Origin: Streptomyces lavendofoliae
GTDB lineage: Bacteria > Actinomycetota > Actinomycetes > Streptomycetales > Streptomycetaceae
Length of the DNA: 64,000 nt
Direction: 5' to 3'
Assembly: GCF_014649735.1 (NCBI RefSeq)
Contig: NZ_BMTP01000011.1
Span: 62,001-126,000 of the forward strand
Shown piece after piece: positions 34,736 to 42,847 of the stretch. Both the position numbers and the translations under genes were made by a program. Each line of letters opens with the position of its first letter. The stretch's first letter is position 1. Below the pieces are notes generated by a model. The model was not told the origin of the DNA. It searched no databases and was given only the letters and a program-made list of their open reading frames with translations.

Positions 34736-37146
34736 GGCACGGAACGTGGGAGCCGCGCCCGGCCGGCCGGTGGGAGGACGCCTTCCTCAGCGGCAACGGC
34801 CGGCACGGTGCCATGGTGTTCGGCGACCCGGCCGACGAGCGGGTCGTCGTCAACCACCACACCCTGGTCCGCCCCAACGGCAGCGAAGCCGCCGGACCCC
34901 CGGCCCTCGCCGCCGGACTCCCCGCCCTGCGGGCCGCGCTGCTGGCCGGCGACACCACGGCCGGGGAGGAATTCGGCGCGGACCACCCCCACCTGTGGGT
35001 GCAGCCCTTCCACCCGGCGTTCCAGGTCCGGATCCGCCGGTCCGGGCCGTCCGGGACCGGCCGGGGCTACCGCAGGCAGGTGGACTTCACCACCGGGGTG
35101 GTGAGCGCGGAGGACGGCGACTGGCGCGGTGACCTCTTCGTCTCCCGCGCCGACGACGTGATCGTCCACCGGATGGCCGCGCCGCCCGGTGGTCTGAGCG
35201 CCGGCATCCGTCTCGACGAACGGCTGGCCGGACTGCCCGACGGCCTGCGCCTCTCCCGGTCGGCCGCGCTGGAGGAGGACCCGGGGGGCACCGCCACCGC
35301 CGTGCTGAGCCTGCGCACCGACTACGCGAACGGCCGGACCGCCTTCACGGGGACGACCCTGGTGACCGTCACCGGCGGTCGTACGGAGGCCACCGGCGGC
35401 GGTGTGCGGGTGACCGGCGCCTCCGCGATCCTGCTGCTGACCCGAGTGGAACGGCACCCCGCCCCGGCGACCCCGGCGGCGGACCAGGCCACCGCGCTCC
35501 GCGCCCTCCTCGCCCGCCCCGGCCGGCCGCGTGACGCCGACGAGCCGCCCCGCCCCGGCCGGCCGCACGACCCCGACGAGCCGGTCCGCCCCGGCGGCTG
35601 GGGCCGGCCGGACAAGCCAGACGTGACCCGGCCCGAAGCCTCCGGCCGGCCGGACAACCCCGGCCGGGCCGACCCGTCGCTCGCCCCCGGGCTGCGGGAC
35701 AGCACCGCCGTGCTGTACGCGCGGCTTCTCGCCCGGCACCGGCCCGTCCACCGCGACGCCTACCTGCGTGCCGAACTCACCCTGGCCGCCGACCCGGCGG
35801 ACAGGGAGCTGCCGGGCAGCGCGCTGCTCCGGCGCCCGGACAGCCCCGCCCTCACCGAACGGCTCTTCGCGGCGGGCCGCTACCACCTGCTGTCGTCCAG
35901 CGGCATGCTGCCACCCCGCCTCACCGGCCTGTGGACGGGCGACTGGGACACCGCCTGGTCCGGCGCCTTCACCACCAACGCCAACCTCAACCTCCAGGTG
36001 TCCTCCGCCGCGGCCGGGGCGCTTCCCGAAGTGTCCCGCGCCCACGCGGAGCTGGTCCGCGGCCAGCTGGCCGACTGGCGGGACAACGCCCGCGAGATCT
36101 TCGGCACGCGCGGGATCGTCGCACCGTCCCACACCGACGGGGAGAGCGGGCACACCCGTCACTTCGAACGCGCCTATCCGCTGCACCTGTGGACCGCGGG
36201 CGCCGACTGGCTCCTGCACCCCCTCGTGGACGAGGTCCTCACCAGCGGCCGGCCGCCCGAACCCTGGCTGCTGTCCGCCCTCGCCGAAGTGGCCTCGTTC
36301 TACGAGGACTTCCTCGTCGTCACCCACCCGGACGGCCCCGTCACGCTCGTCCCCTCCTACTCGCCCGAGAACCGGCCCGGCAACGCCGGCTGGGTCACCA
36401 TCGACGCCACCATGGACATCGCCGCCGCCCGGCACGCCCTGACCACAGCCGCCGCGTTCCACCCCGACCACCCGCGCGCCCCCCACTGGCGCGCCCTCGC
36501 CACCCGGCTCCCCGCCTACCGTGTCAACGACGACGGGGCCCTCGCCGAATGGGCCCGGCCCGGGCTGCGCGACACCTACGACCACCGGCACCTCAGCCAC
36601 CTGTACCCGGTGTGGCCGCTGGACGACATCAACCCCTACGACACACCTGCCCTGGCAGCCGCCGCGCACCGCGCCCTCGACCTGCGCGGCAGCGAGAACG
36701 ACTCGGCGCACGGCCACCTCCACACCGCCCTGGTCGCCGCCCGGCTGCGCGACGGACGCCGCGCGGGCAGGGCACTGGACCGGGTGCTGCGGGGCGACTT
36801 CTTCCACGACTCCCTGATGAGCGCCCACTACCCCGGCCGGGACGTCTACAACGCGGACGCCGCGCACACCCTCCCCGCCGTGGTGATCGAGTGCCTGGTG
36901 CAGTCGACCCCCGACCGGCTGGTCCTGCTGCCCTCCGTGCCCGGCGGCTGCACCGAAGGCACCCTGCGGGGCGTGCGTACGCGCTTCGGGGCCCGGCTCG
37001 ACCTCAGCTGGTCCGAGCGGCACGCCACCGCGGTACTGAGGCCGTCGGCCGGCCGCACGATCGACGTGGTCGCGGGGGACGACCATCACCGCCTGACGCT
37101 GGTGGCCGACGAGCGGCGGGTCCTCACCGTCCGCCGGGGCGGGTGA
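34732..37146 (+). CDS. GH95 alpha-L-fucosidase (or alpha-L-galactosidase)
   Basis: 804 residues, cytoplasmic. GH95 features are the N-terminal beta domain (AFLSGNGRHGAMVFGDPADERVVVNH), the (alpha/alpha)6 barrel asparagines in TTNANLNLQ (Asn416/418), the acid in SYSPEN (Glu546) and Asp709 in VYNADAAHTLPAVV. The residues that activate water in inverting 1,2-alpha-L-fucosidases are therefore all kept. It would trim terminal fucose from fucosylated xyloglucan. An odd Pro/Arg/Asp/Glu-rich insert (residues 261-318) is encoded by imperfect 45-base tandem repeats and probably loops out. Last gene of the coupled unit; convergent with the regulator. Confidence 0.88.
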   Translation: MRHGTWEPRPAGRWEDAFLSGNGRHGAMVFGDPADERVVVNHHTLVRPNGSEAAGPPALAAGLPALRAALLAGDTTAGEEFGADHPHLWVQPFHPAFQVRIRRSGPSGTGRGYRRQVDFTTGVVSAEDGDWRGDLFVSRADDVIVHRMAAPPGGLSAGIRLDERLAGLPDGLRLSRSAALEEDPGGTATAVLSLRTDYANGRTAFTGTTLVTVTGGRTEATGGGVRVTGASAILLLTRVERHPAPATPAADQATALRALLARPGRPRDADEPPRPGRPHDPDEPVRPGGWGRPDKPDVTRPEASGRPDNPGRADPSLAPGLRDSTAVLYARLLARHRPVHRDAYLRAELTLAADPADRELPGSALLRRPDSPALTERLFAAGRYHLLSSSGMLPPRLTGLWTGDWDTAWSGAFTTNANLNLQVSSAAAGALPEVSRAHAELVRGQLADWRDNAREIFGTRGIVAPSHTDGESGHTRHFERAYPLHLWTAGADWLLHPLVDEVLTSGRPPEPWLLSALAEVASFYEDFLVVTHPDGPVTLVPSYSPENRPGNAGWVTIDATMDIAAARHALTTAAAFHPDHPRAPHWRALATRLPAYRVNDDGALAEWARPGLRDTYDHRHLSHLYPVWPLDDINPYDTPALAAAAHRALDLRGSENDSAHGHLHTALVAARLRDGRRAGRALDRVLRGDFFHDSLMSAHYPGRDVYNADAAHTLPAVVIECLVQSTPDRLVLLPSVPGGCTEGTLRGVRTRFGARLDLSWSERHATAVLRPSAGRTIDVVAGDDHHRLTLVADERRVLTVRRGG
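35516..35606. repeat. Imperfect 45-bp tandem duplication inside the GH95 gene
   Basis: Two successive copies beginning CGCCCCGGCCGGCCGC and ending in GACGAGCCG encode the related peptides ARPGRPRDADEP and RPGRPHDPDEP. A degenerate third follows (GGCTGGGGCCGGCCGGAC). In-frame, so it adds a flexible linker. Confidence 0.7.
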
Positions 37147-37186
37147 CACCCGCCCCGACCGGGACGGCCACCGCTCCGCCCGGTTC

Positions 37187-38194
37187 TCAGACCGGCGCGG
37201 GTCCGCTGCTCGCCCGGGTGACGAGCTCCGGCTGAAGCAGGACCACCTCGTCGTCGGCCTTCCCCTCGATCTTGGCGATGAGGTGGTCGACGGCCCGCCG
37301 CGCCATCTCGCGCGCCGGGATGGTGACGGAGGTGAGCCGCACCGATCCCTGGAGCGCCACCTGTTCCGGGCAGACGGCGACCACCGAGATGTCCTCGGGT
37401 ACCGCACGCCTGTCCTGGCGCAACAGGCTGAGCAGCGGCTCCACGGCCTGTTCGTTCTGGACGACGAACCCCGTGACGCCGGGGCGCTCGGTGAAGATCT
37501 GTCCCAGGGCGCTCGCCATCGCCGCGTAGGTGCCCTCGCACGGGCGGTGCAGTACGCGCACGCCCAACTCCCTCGCGCGGGAACGCAGTCCGTCCACGGT
37601 CCGCTCGGCGAACCCGGTCTTGCGCTCGTACACCGCCGGCGCCTCGCCGATCATGGCGATCTCGCGGTGCCCCAGCCCCGCCAGGTGCTCCGCGCACAGG
37701 GAACCGGCTCCGGCGAAGTCCAGGTCGACACAGGTGAACCCGGTGGTCTGGGCCGGCAACCCGATCAGCACCGCCGGCCGGCCGCTCTCCCGCAACAGGG
37801 GCAGCCGCGCGTCGTCCAGCTCCACGTCCATCAGGATGACGGCATCGGCGAGACCGCTCCCGACCACCCGCCGCACCGCCGAGGGCCCCTCCTCGCCGGT
37901 GAGCATCAGGACGTCGAACCCGTGCTCCCGGGCGTTGGTGGCGACCGCGATGGCGATCTCCATCATCACCGGTACGTACATGTCCGTGCGCAACGGCATC
38001 ATCAGCGCGATGATGTTGGACCTGCTGCTGGCGAGGGCCCGGGCCCCGGCGTTGGGAAGGTAGCCGAGTTCCCTGATGCTGTGCTCGACCCGTTGCTTGG
38101 TGACCTCGGAGATGGTCCTCTTGCCACTGAGGACGTAGCTGACCGTGCTGGCGGAGACTCCGGCATGCTGCGCCACGTCGGCAAGGGTGACCAT
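37187..38194 (-). CDS. LacI-family repressor of the xyloglucan locus
   Basis: 335 residues from ATG 38194 with GGAG upstream. The N-terminal HTH is MVTLADVAQHAGVSASTVSYVLSGKRTISEVTKQRV, with hinge LGYLPNAGARALAS. The periplasmic-binding-protein-like sensor domain follows (ALMMPLRTDMYVPVMMEIAIAV to VVAVCPEQVALQGSVRLTSVTIPAREMARRAVDHL). Two copies of the TCGAAGCGCTTCGA-type operator flank its own promoter, and copies occur at the GH31, GH3 and ABC promoters, so it is almost certainly the local repressor and autoregulated. The inducer is presumably a xyloglucan oligosaccharide or a released sugar. Confidence 0.92.
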   Translation of the reverse strand: MVTLADVAQHAGVSASTVSYVLSGKRTISEVTKQRVEHSIRELGYLPNAGARALASSRSNIIALMMPLRTDMYVPVMMEIAIAVATNAREHGFDVLMLTGEEGPSAVRRVVGSGLADAVILMDVELDDARLPLLRESGRPAVLIGLPAQTTGFTCVDLDFAGAGSLCAEHLAGLGHREIAMIGEAPAVYERKTGFAERTVDGLRSRARELGVRVLHRPCEGTYAAMASALGQIFTERPGVTGFVVQNEQAVEPLLSLLRQDRRAVPEDISVVAVCPEQVALQGSVRLTSVTIPAREMARRAVDHLIAKIEGKADDEVVLLQPELVTRASSGPAPV

Positions 38195-38209
38195 CGGGAT
38201 CTCCAGGTT

Positions 38210-38223
38210 GAGAAGCGCTTCGA
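38210..38223. promoter_or_regulatory. LacI-type operator copy 5 (regulator leader)
   Basis: GAGAAGCGCTTCGA, with core GAAGCGCTTC perfect and one outer half degenerate, between the regulator's -10 and its start codon. Confidence 0.75.
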
Positions 38224-38240
38224 CAGCGGGGTTTCGCCGC

Positions 38241-38270
38241 ACAGTAATCCGACCGGCGGGGGGCTGTCCA
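38241..38270 (-). promoter_or_regulatory. Promoter of the LacI-family regulator
   Basis: Minus-strand TGGACA (38270-38265), 18-base spacer, TACTGT (38246-38241). It is bracketed by operators about 71 bases apart centre to centre, a layout suited to looping or double occlusion. Confidence 0.65.
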
Positions 38271-38279
38271 GACAGAGGA

Positions 38280-38295
38280 GTCGAAGCGCTTCGAC
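38280..38295. promoter_or_regulatory. LacI-type operator copy 6 (upstream, extended)
   Basis: GTCGAAGCGCTTCGAC, a perfect 16-bp palindrome just upstream of the -35. It is the most symmetrical copy in the locus. Confidence 0.85.
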
Positions 38296-38385
38296 AAGGC
38301 GGCGTCGCCTTCCGAAGGTCCCCGATCCGCGCGCGGCACGCCCGCGAGCCGGCCCCACGCCTGCTCCTGGAGCAGGGCCGGGCCG

Positions 38386-38967
38386 TCACGCGCCGGCGAA
38401 GGGCCAGGACTCGATGTCGCGGTAGTGGATCGGCCCGGGGCCGCGGCCGTAGTTGCTGCCCACCAGATGCAGCCGTTCGGCCCGCCAGGTACGGCCGGTG
38501 AAACCGGCGAGCCCCTCGGCGGCCCGTACCACGCTCGCGTCGTCGTCACGGCGGGAACGGGCGAGCGTCAGATGGGGGTTCAGCGGCCGCTCGGCGAAGG
38601 TGACGCCGTGCTCCCTCACCAGCGCGCGCACCTCCCCGGCGAGCAGCCGCAGACCGTCGAGGTCCCCGCCGATCCCGCTCCACAGCACGCGCTCGTCGAA
38701 GTGCCCGCTGCCGCACAGGCGCAGGCTCAGCGGGGGGCGTCGCGAGGCGAGCCCGGCGAGCGGCGGCCGGAGGAGCGAGACGGCCGCTCTCGGCAGCTCC
38801 CCGAGGAACGCCAGGGTGATGTGCCAGTCCTCGATGCGGTTCCACCGCATGCGCGGATGGGCGGCGTAGGCGGGCCGCAGTGCCTGCGCCAATTCCCCCT
38901 TGGCGTCGTCGGGCGGGGCGAGGGCTATGAAGACGCGGACGGTCGCGGCGTGGTTCTGCTCATGCAT
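38386..38967 (-). CDS. thpR: RNA 2',3'-cyclic phosphodiesterase (2H family, ThpR-like)
   Basis: 193 residues from ATG 38967. The two catalytic HxTx motifs are WHITLAFLG (about residues 48-56) and NPHLTLARSR (near 132-141), with the N-terminal RVFIALAPPD strand typical of ThpR/LigT enzymes. These hydrolyse 2',3'-cyclic phosphate ends of RNA. A second, more divergent 2H enzyme starts 64 bases upstream on the same strand, so the two are probably co-transcribed. The 3' end meets the control region of the LacI gene. Confidence 0.88.
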   Translation of the reverse strand: MHEQNHAATVRVFIALAPPDDAKGELAQALRPAYAAHPRMRWNRIEDWHITLAFLGELPRAAVSLLRPPLAGLASRRPPLSLRLCGSGHFDERVLWSGIGGDLDGLRLLAGEVRALVREHGVTFAERPLNPHLTLARSRRDDDASVVRAAEGLAGFTGRTWRAERLHLVGSNYGRGPGPIHYRDIESWPFAGA

Positions 38968-39030
38968 GGGCAACTTCGTACACCACCGCCGCCGGCCGGC
39001 GCCGGGCGCGGTGGCCGGCTCGACCCCTTC

Positions 39031-39567
39031 TCATGGGACCGGTCCCACAGGGGCGGTCGTGCGGGTCGCCGAATCGTAGGTGCGGGCGGCGACCCACGAC
39101 CCCGTGAGGAAGCCGGACGGCGCGTCGAACAGCGCGCTGTCCGGCACGGCCGGGGCGGTGTCGCGTCCCCGCCCCAGGGTGATGTGCGGGCTCCAGCGCG
39201 ACGGCTCGTGGAGCGGGTTGAGCCGGCCGCACGCGGGCGTGTGCAGCAGCACGCGCCATACGGACTCGTGCAGGCGCAGCAGGGCGTCGTCGCGCGCGAC
39301 CGCCCAGGCGAGCACGTGCGCCCGCCCGGTGAACCGGACGCTGCCCCGGAGGACCAGCGGAAGCGGCAGGGCCGCCGTCAACGCCTCGTCCACCCGTGCG
39401 CGGGCCTCGGGTACCAGGGCGTCCGCGGTGACGAGGGTGAGGTGCGGACGGTTCGTCGGGTGCCGGTGCGTGGCCTGGCTGGGCAGCCCCGCCCGCCGCA
39501 GGCGGTTCCACACGTCGCGGACGGCCCGCTCGGTCGCCTCGTCGGGCAGCAGCTCCACACTGTGCAC
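39031..39567 (-). CDS. Second 2H phosphoesterase-family protein
   Basis: 178 residues from GTG 39567 (reads VHSVELLPDEATERAVRDVWNRL). Two HxTx motifs are kept: NRPHLTLVTAD and SPHITLGRGR. The chain is shorter and differs from ThpR elsewhere, closer to generic 2'-5' RNA ligase/2H proteins. Substrate unknown; RNA or nucleotide 2',3'-cyclic phosphates are likely. Downstream lies thpR. The in-frame upstream extension through the 7-bp repeat array is rejected as coding. Confidence 0.78.
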   Translation of the reverse strand: MHSVELLPDEATERAVRDVWNRLRRAGLPSQATHRHPTNRPHLTLVTADALVPEARARVDEALTAALPLPLVLRGSVRFTGRAHVLAWAVARDDALLRLHESVWRVLLHTPACGRLNPLHEPSRWSPHITLGRGRDTAPAVPDSALFDAPSGFLTGSWVAARTYDSATRTTAPVGPVP

Positions 39568-39593
39568 CGGATCAGCGTACGGTCGACGACCCT

Positions 39594-39642
39594 CCGCCGC
39601 CCGCCGCCCGCCGCCCGCCGCCCGCCGCCCGCCGCCCGCCGC
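39594..39642. repeat. (CCGCCGC)7 heptanucleotide array
   Basis: Seven perfect 7-bp units, 27 bases upstream of the second 2H gene start and just downstream of the next gene's stop. The unit is not a multiple of three, so slippage would shift spacing or any frame reading through it. Confidence 0.9.
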
Positions 39643-39655
39643 CCGCCCCCGGGCG

Positions 39656-39985
39656 TCAGGCGTCGGCCGTACCGTCGTCGAGCGCCGCGAGCCCATCGCT
39701 CCAGCGGGTGCGCCGCTCCGCGTCCTCCTGCTCCCACCACGGGGTGCCACGCTCGCCCAGGGCGACCTTCGCCGTGTGCACCCTGGCCCGGGCGGCGCGT
39801 TCGGCCGCCACGTCCCGGGTGCGCCGGGCCGTGCCGACCGCCCGGCGCGCCGCCATCAGGTGGCGGCGCAGCCTCGCCGCCGCGTCCTCGGGGATGTCCG
39901 GGTCGGTCGCCCGCCAGCGCCTCCCGCCGACGACGATGTACCGCCCGTCGGGCGTCCGCTCGGGCTGCCGCGCGTCGGCTGTCAC
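39656..39985 (-). CDS. Conserved hypothetical protein
   Basis: 109 residues if started at GTG 39985; an in-frame extension exists but lacks a ribosome site, and the GTG itself may be leaderless. The sequence begins with RTPDGRYIVVGGRRWRATDPDIPEDAAARLRRHLMAARRAV and ends in a helical region KVALGERGTPWWEQEDAERRTRW. I recall similar small proteins across actinobacteria without function. The basic helical middle might contact nucleic acid. Upstream of the two 2H genes on the same strand. Confidence 0.65.
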   Translation of the reverse strand: MTADARQPERTPDGRYIVVGGRRWRATDPDIPEDAAARLRRHLMAARRAVGTARRTRDVAAERAARARVHTAKVALGERGTPWWEQEDAERRTRWSDGLAALDDGTADA

Positions 39986-40305
39986 CGTACAAGCGTGCCA
40001 GAGGCGCGAGTGGCACGCGGGTACCCCGGCCGCTTCCGGGCCGGGCGTCACGGGCGGGGCGACCCAGAAGCCGCCCGGCCGGCGTGCGCCGGCCCCGGGG
40101 GAAGGCGGCGAGCCCGGCGCCGTGCCCGGCCGCGGCCCCCACGAGCAGGACCGACTCGTCGCGCCCGGCGAGAAGGCTGCCGCCGGCGACCCGATGGACC
40201 TGGGCCGACCGCGCGACGGCTCCGGATGGCGCAGACGCGGTGGCGGCGCGCGGGAGAAGGACGGACGGTGGTCACGACCCGCCGTCGAAGCCGAGAGGCA
40301 CGTCC
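39986..40305. other. Divergent intergenic region
   Basis: 320 bases between divergent genes. Several GC-rich short hairpins occur (for example GGCCGGC arms near 40076-40098). No gene and no clear promoter hexamers seen. Confidence 0.5.
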
Positions 40306-41052
40306 ATGCCGTCGTACGAGGGAATCCTCAGCTCGATCTTCTGCCAGTCGCCGCGCTCGAACCACAACATCCCCGGGGTGCCGGAACTCGACGTCGTCAC
40401 CCTGCGGTGGAACGGCGAGCAGATCGCCCAGCGTGAGATGGAGACGGGACAGACCTGGTCCCTGGGGATCGCCCAGGCGCTGGCGGGCCCGGCGACCGTC
40501 GAGGTGGTGGTCCGGCCCAATGAGGCCGGCGGCGTCGAAGACGTGATCGGCACCGTCCGGCTGAGCGAGGCCGACCTGGGCACGGGCATTCCCGGCACCG
40601 ACTTCCACGTGACCACCTTCGACGACGCCGGAGCGCGGTACGAGCTGACTTACAAGGTCCGCCGGATCGACGACGCGCCCGGCCCCGGCCCCACCCCCGA
40701 CCCCGCGCCCGCTGACGGCGTCCTCAGCTGGATCTTCTGCGAGTCGCCGCGCTCGAACCACAACATCCCCGGGGTGCCGGAACTCGACGTCGTCACCCTG
40801 CGGTGGAACGGCGAGCGGGTCGCCCAGCGTGAGATGGAGCAAGGCCAAACGTGGACCCTGGACGTGACGCGCCCCCTGACGGTCCCCGCGACCGTCGACG
40901 TGGTGGTGCGGCCCAACCAGGAAGGCGGCGTGGAGGACGTGATCGGCAGCGTACAACTCGTCACGTCGCTCGCCGGTGACGGTTTCCGGACGGCCCGTTT
41001 CGACGATGCCGGGGCCCGCTACGAGCTGACCTACGAGGTGCGGGCGAGGTGA
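40306..41052 (+). CDS. Unknown protein made of two near-identical ~110-residue domains
   Basis: 248 residues from ATG 40306, no signal or membrane helix. Two copies of one domain (about 6-117 and 139-248) are joined by a Pro-rich linker DDAPGPGPTPDPAPADG. Each runs IFCxSPRSNHNIPGVPELDVVTLRWNGE, QREMExGQTW, VVVRPN, GGVEDVIG and FDDAGARYELTY. The copies share a 75-base identical DNA block (40346-40420 and 40742-40816), so the duplication is recent or kept alike by gene conversion. The strand-rich pattern suggests a C2- or Ig-like beta sandwich; I recognise no family and no catalytic residues. Confidence 0.75.
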   Translation: MPSYEGILSSIFCQSPRSNHNIPGVPELDVVTLRWNGEQIAQREMETGQTWSLGIAQALAGPATVEVVVRPNEAGGVEDVIGTVRLSEADLGTGIPGTDFHVTTFDDAGARYELTYKVRRIDDAPGPGPTPDPAPADGVLSWIFCESPRSNHNIPGVPELDVVTLRWNGERVAQREMEQGQTWTLDVTRPLTVPATVDVVVRPNQEGGVEDVIGSVQLVTSLAGDGFRTARFDDAGARYELTYEVRAR

Positions 41053-41077
41053 CCTCCCCGAGCCGGGGGCTCGCGCC

Positions 41078-42208
41078 TCACGCGTGGGGAGCGGTCATGG
41101 CGTGGACGAGGTGGTCGACCGTGTCGGTGAGGCGACGGCGCCGCCGGTAGGCGGCCCTCTGGCGGTCGGCGCCGTTGCCCTGGGCACGCAGCCGGAGGTG
41201 TGCGTCACGGACGAGGCCGAGATCGCCGGCGCCGAGGAACTCCCGGGTGGCGTTCCGGAGGCGGTCGACGAGCACGGCGGCCGGTTCGAGCCTGCCGGTG
41301 CGCAGGTCGATGGCGTCACCGGTCACACCGTCGCGAGCGGCGCGCCAGCAGGCGGCCCGCAACATCTCCGGCCGAGGGCGCGGGGCGGGCTCGGCGCCGC
41401 GGATGGCGGCGAGTGCGGAGGCGGTGAGCGCCTTGACGGTCCCGGCGAGGAGAACCGTGTCCTCGACCGTGGGCATGGCGTCGGCGACCCGGATCTCCAG
41501 GGTGGGTACGTGGTGGGACGGCCGGATGTCCCAGTAGAGGCCGCCGCGGTCCAGGACTGTGCCCGAGGCGATGAGGCCGTCGACCAGGTCCTGGAAATGG
41601 GCGCGGGAGGTGAGGTACGGAGGCGGGCCGGCCGCGGGCCAGCGCCCCCACGTCACGGTGCGCCAACTGGCGTACCCGGTGTCGCGCCCGTCCCAGTAGG
41701 GCGAGTTGGCCGCCAGGGCGATCAGCGCGGGAAGCCAGACCCGCAGGTGGTTGCTCAGCCGGACGGCGGTGTCCTCGTCGGGAACGCCGACGTGGACGTG
41801 GCAGGCGCATGCGCTCTGCTCGTCGTCCAGGGCGCCGAACGTGGCGACGCTCCGGGCATAGCGTCGGCCGGGGGTGAAGGGGGGCGGTGTGCGCAGGCCG
41901 AGCACGGGGGCCCCGCTGGATACGGCGCGCAGGCCCAGCTGGGCGGCGGCGTCCGAGACGGCGGCGCGGGCGGAGCGCAACTCGTCGCGCAGACCGGCCA
42001 GGCTGGTGTGGGGATCGGTGCGAATCTCGACCTGGTACCGCGTGAGTTCGGTGGTGACGTGGTCGCCGAGCCGTACCGCCGCGTGCGCCACCACCTTCTC
42101 GGCCGCCGGGCTCACTTCGCGGGAAACCAGATCCACCAGCAGGTACTCCTCCTCCACCCCCACCGTCACCGGAATCCCCGCCGATCGTGCCGACTTCCCG
42201 CTCCTCAT
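41078..42208 (-). CDS. GCS2-family carboxylate-amine ligase (YbdK-like glutamate-cysteine ligase)
   Basis: 376 residues. The family signature GVEEEYLLVD is at residues 17-26. The glutamate/ATP site segments ELTRYQVEIRTDPH, CHVHVGVPDEDTAVRL, YWDIRPSHHVPTLEIRVAD and SPYWDGRDTGYASWR are all present. YbdK-type enzymes form gamma-glutamyl bonds, weakly with cysteine; the true partner amine is often unknown. Streptomyces uses mycothiol, so glutathione synthesis is not expected. A paralogue lies 9 kb away at 51270 on the other strand. Confidence 0.88.
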   Translation of the reverse strand: MRSGKSARSAGIPVTVGVEEEYLLVDLVSREVSPAAEKVVAHAAVRLGDHVTTELTRYQVEIRTDPHTSLAGLRDELRSARAAVSDAAAQLGLRAVSSGAPVLGLRTPPPFTPGRRYARSVATFGALDDEQSACACHVHVGVPDEDTAVRLSNHLRVWLPALIALAANSPYWDGRDTGYASWRTVTWGRWPAAGPPPYLTSRAHFQDLVDGLIASGTVLDRGGLYWDIRPSHHVPTLEIRVADAMPTVEDTVLLAGTVKALTASALAAIRGAEPAPRPRPEMLRAACWRAARDGVTGDAIDLRTGRLEPAAVLVDRLRNATREFLGAGDLGLVRDAHLRLRAQGNGADRQRAAYRRRRRLTDTVDHLVHAMTAPHA

Positions 42209-42847
42209 GGCGACCGTCCTGTCGTCTGGCGTATGCGATACGGACTTTCCTGCCCCCGTTCACCGCCGGCGGACCTCGCCGCCACCGCCCCCGGCGCCCA
42301 GTGTTCCAGTGGCGAAGGCGTGGACGCCCCTGCGGTGCATCACTTCGGCCGGACATGACCACCGATCGGCCGACCGCGCGCGACATCCCGCACGATGGGC
42401 GCGTGATGGCGAAAAAGTGTGCGGTCGAACTGGCCGAGCGGGCCCTGCCGCGCGAAACGCCGGAATCGTCCGCGGCAGTCGGGCGCCGAACGTGTCGAAG
42501 TCGTCGTACTCGTGGAACGTACGGAGCCGGCTGTGCCGCCGTCCCGCACCCGCCCGCTGCGAATGGCGGGGCCTTCCCCGCCGTGACGTGGCGACAGGAC
42601 GCCGCCGCGCTCCGCCGCGGGCCGGCGGGAGCACATCGAAGTCCTGGCCGGGCGTCCGGGCCGCCCTGCGGAGCGGGACGCACAGCGGTGTCAACCGTCC
42701 GGGCCCTGCGGCACGGACCGGCCGTTCCGGTCCCCGCCGCCTCGCGCACGGTCCGCTGCCACCCTCTTCGCCGACCGCGGCACGCCCGTCCCGGGAGCGG
42801 GAGCCGTGCCCGGGGCGCCGCTCTTTGGAGCCCCGGGCGTCGACCCG
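42209..42847. other. 639-base region without recognisable genes
   Basis: Open frames exist on both strands but are Arg/Ala/Pro-rich, overlap each other, and lack ribosome sites. Base composition is slightly lower in GC between 42360 and 42560. It may contain decayed coding sequence, but I recognise no family. Confidence 0.5.

Noticed and set aside
34417..37407. 996-codon minus-strand open frame over the GH95 gene
   Set aside because: Antisense shadow of GH95; no domain recognisable.
39100..39750. Upstream extension of the second 2H gene through the 7-bp array (239 codons)
   Set aside because: The extension is RAAGGGR-type repeat translation. GTG 39567 fits the family start.
42260..42694. 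144-codon minus-strand frame in the gap after the GCS2 gene
   Set aside because: Arg-rich, overlapped by other frames, no ribosome site and no family resemblance.
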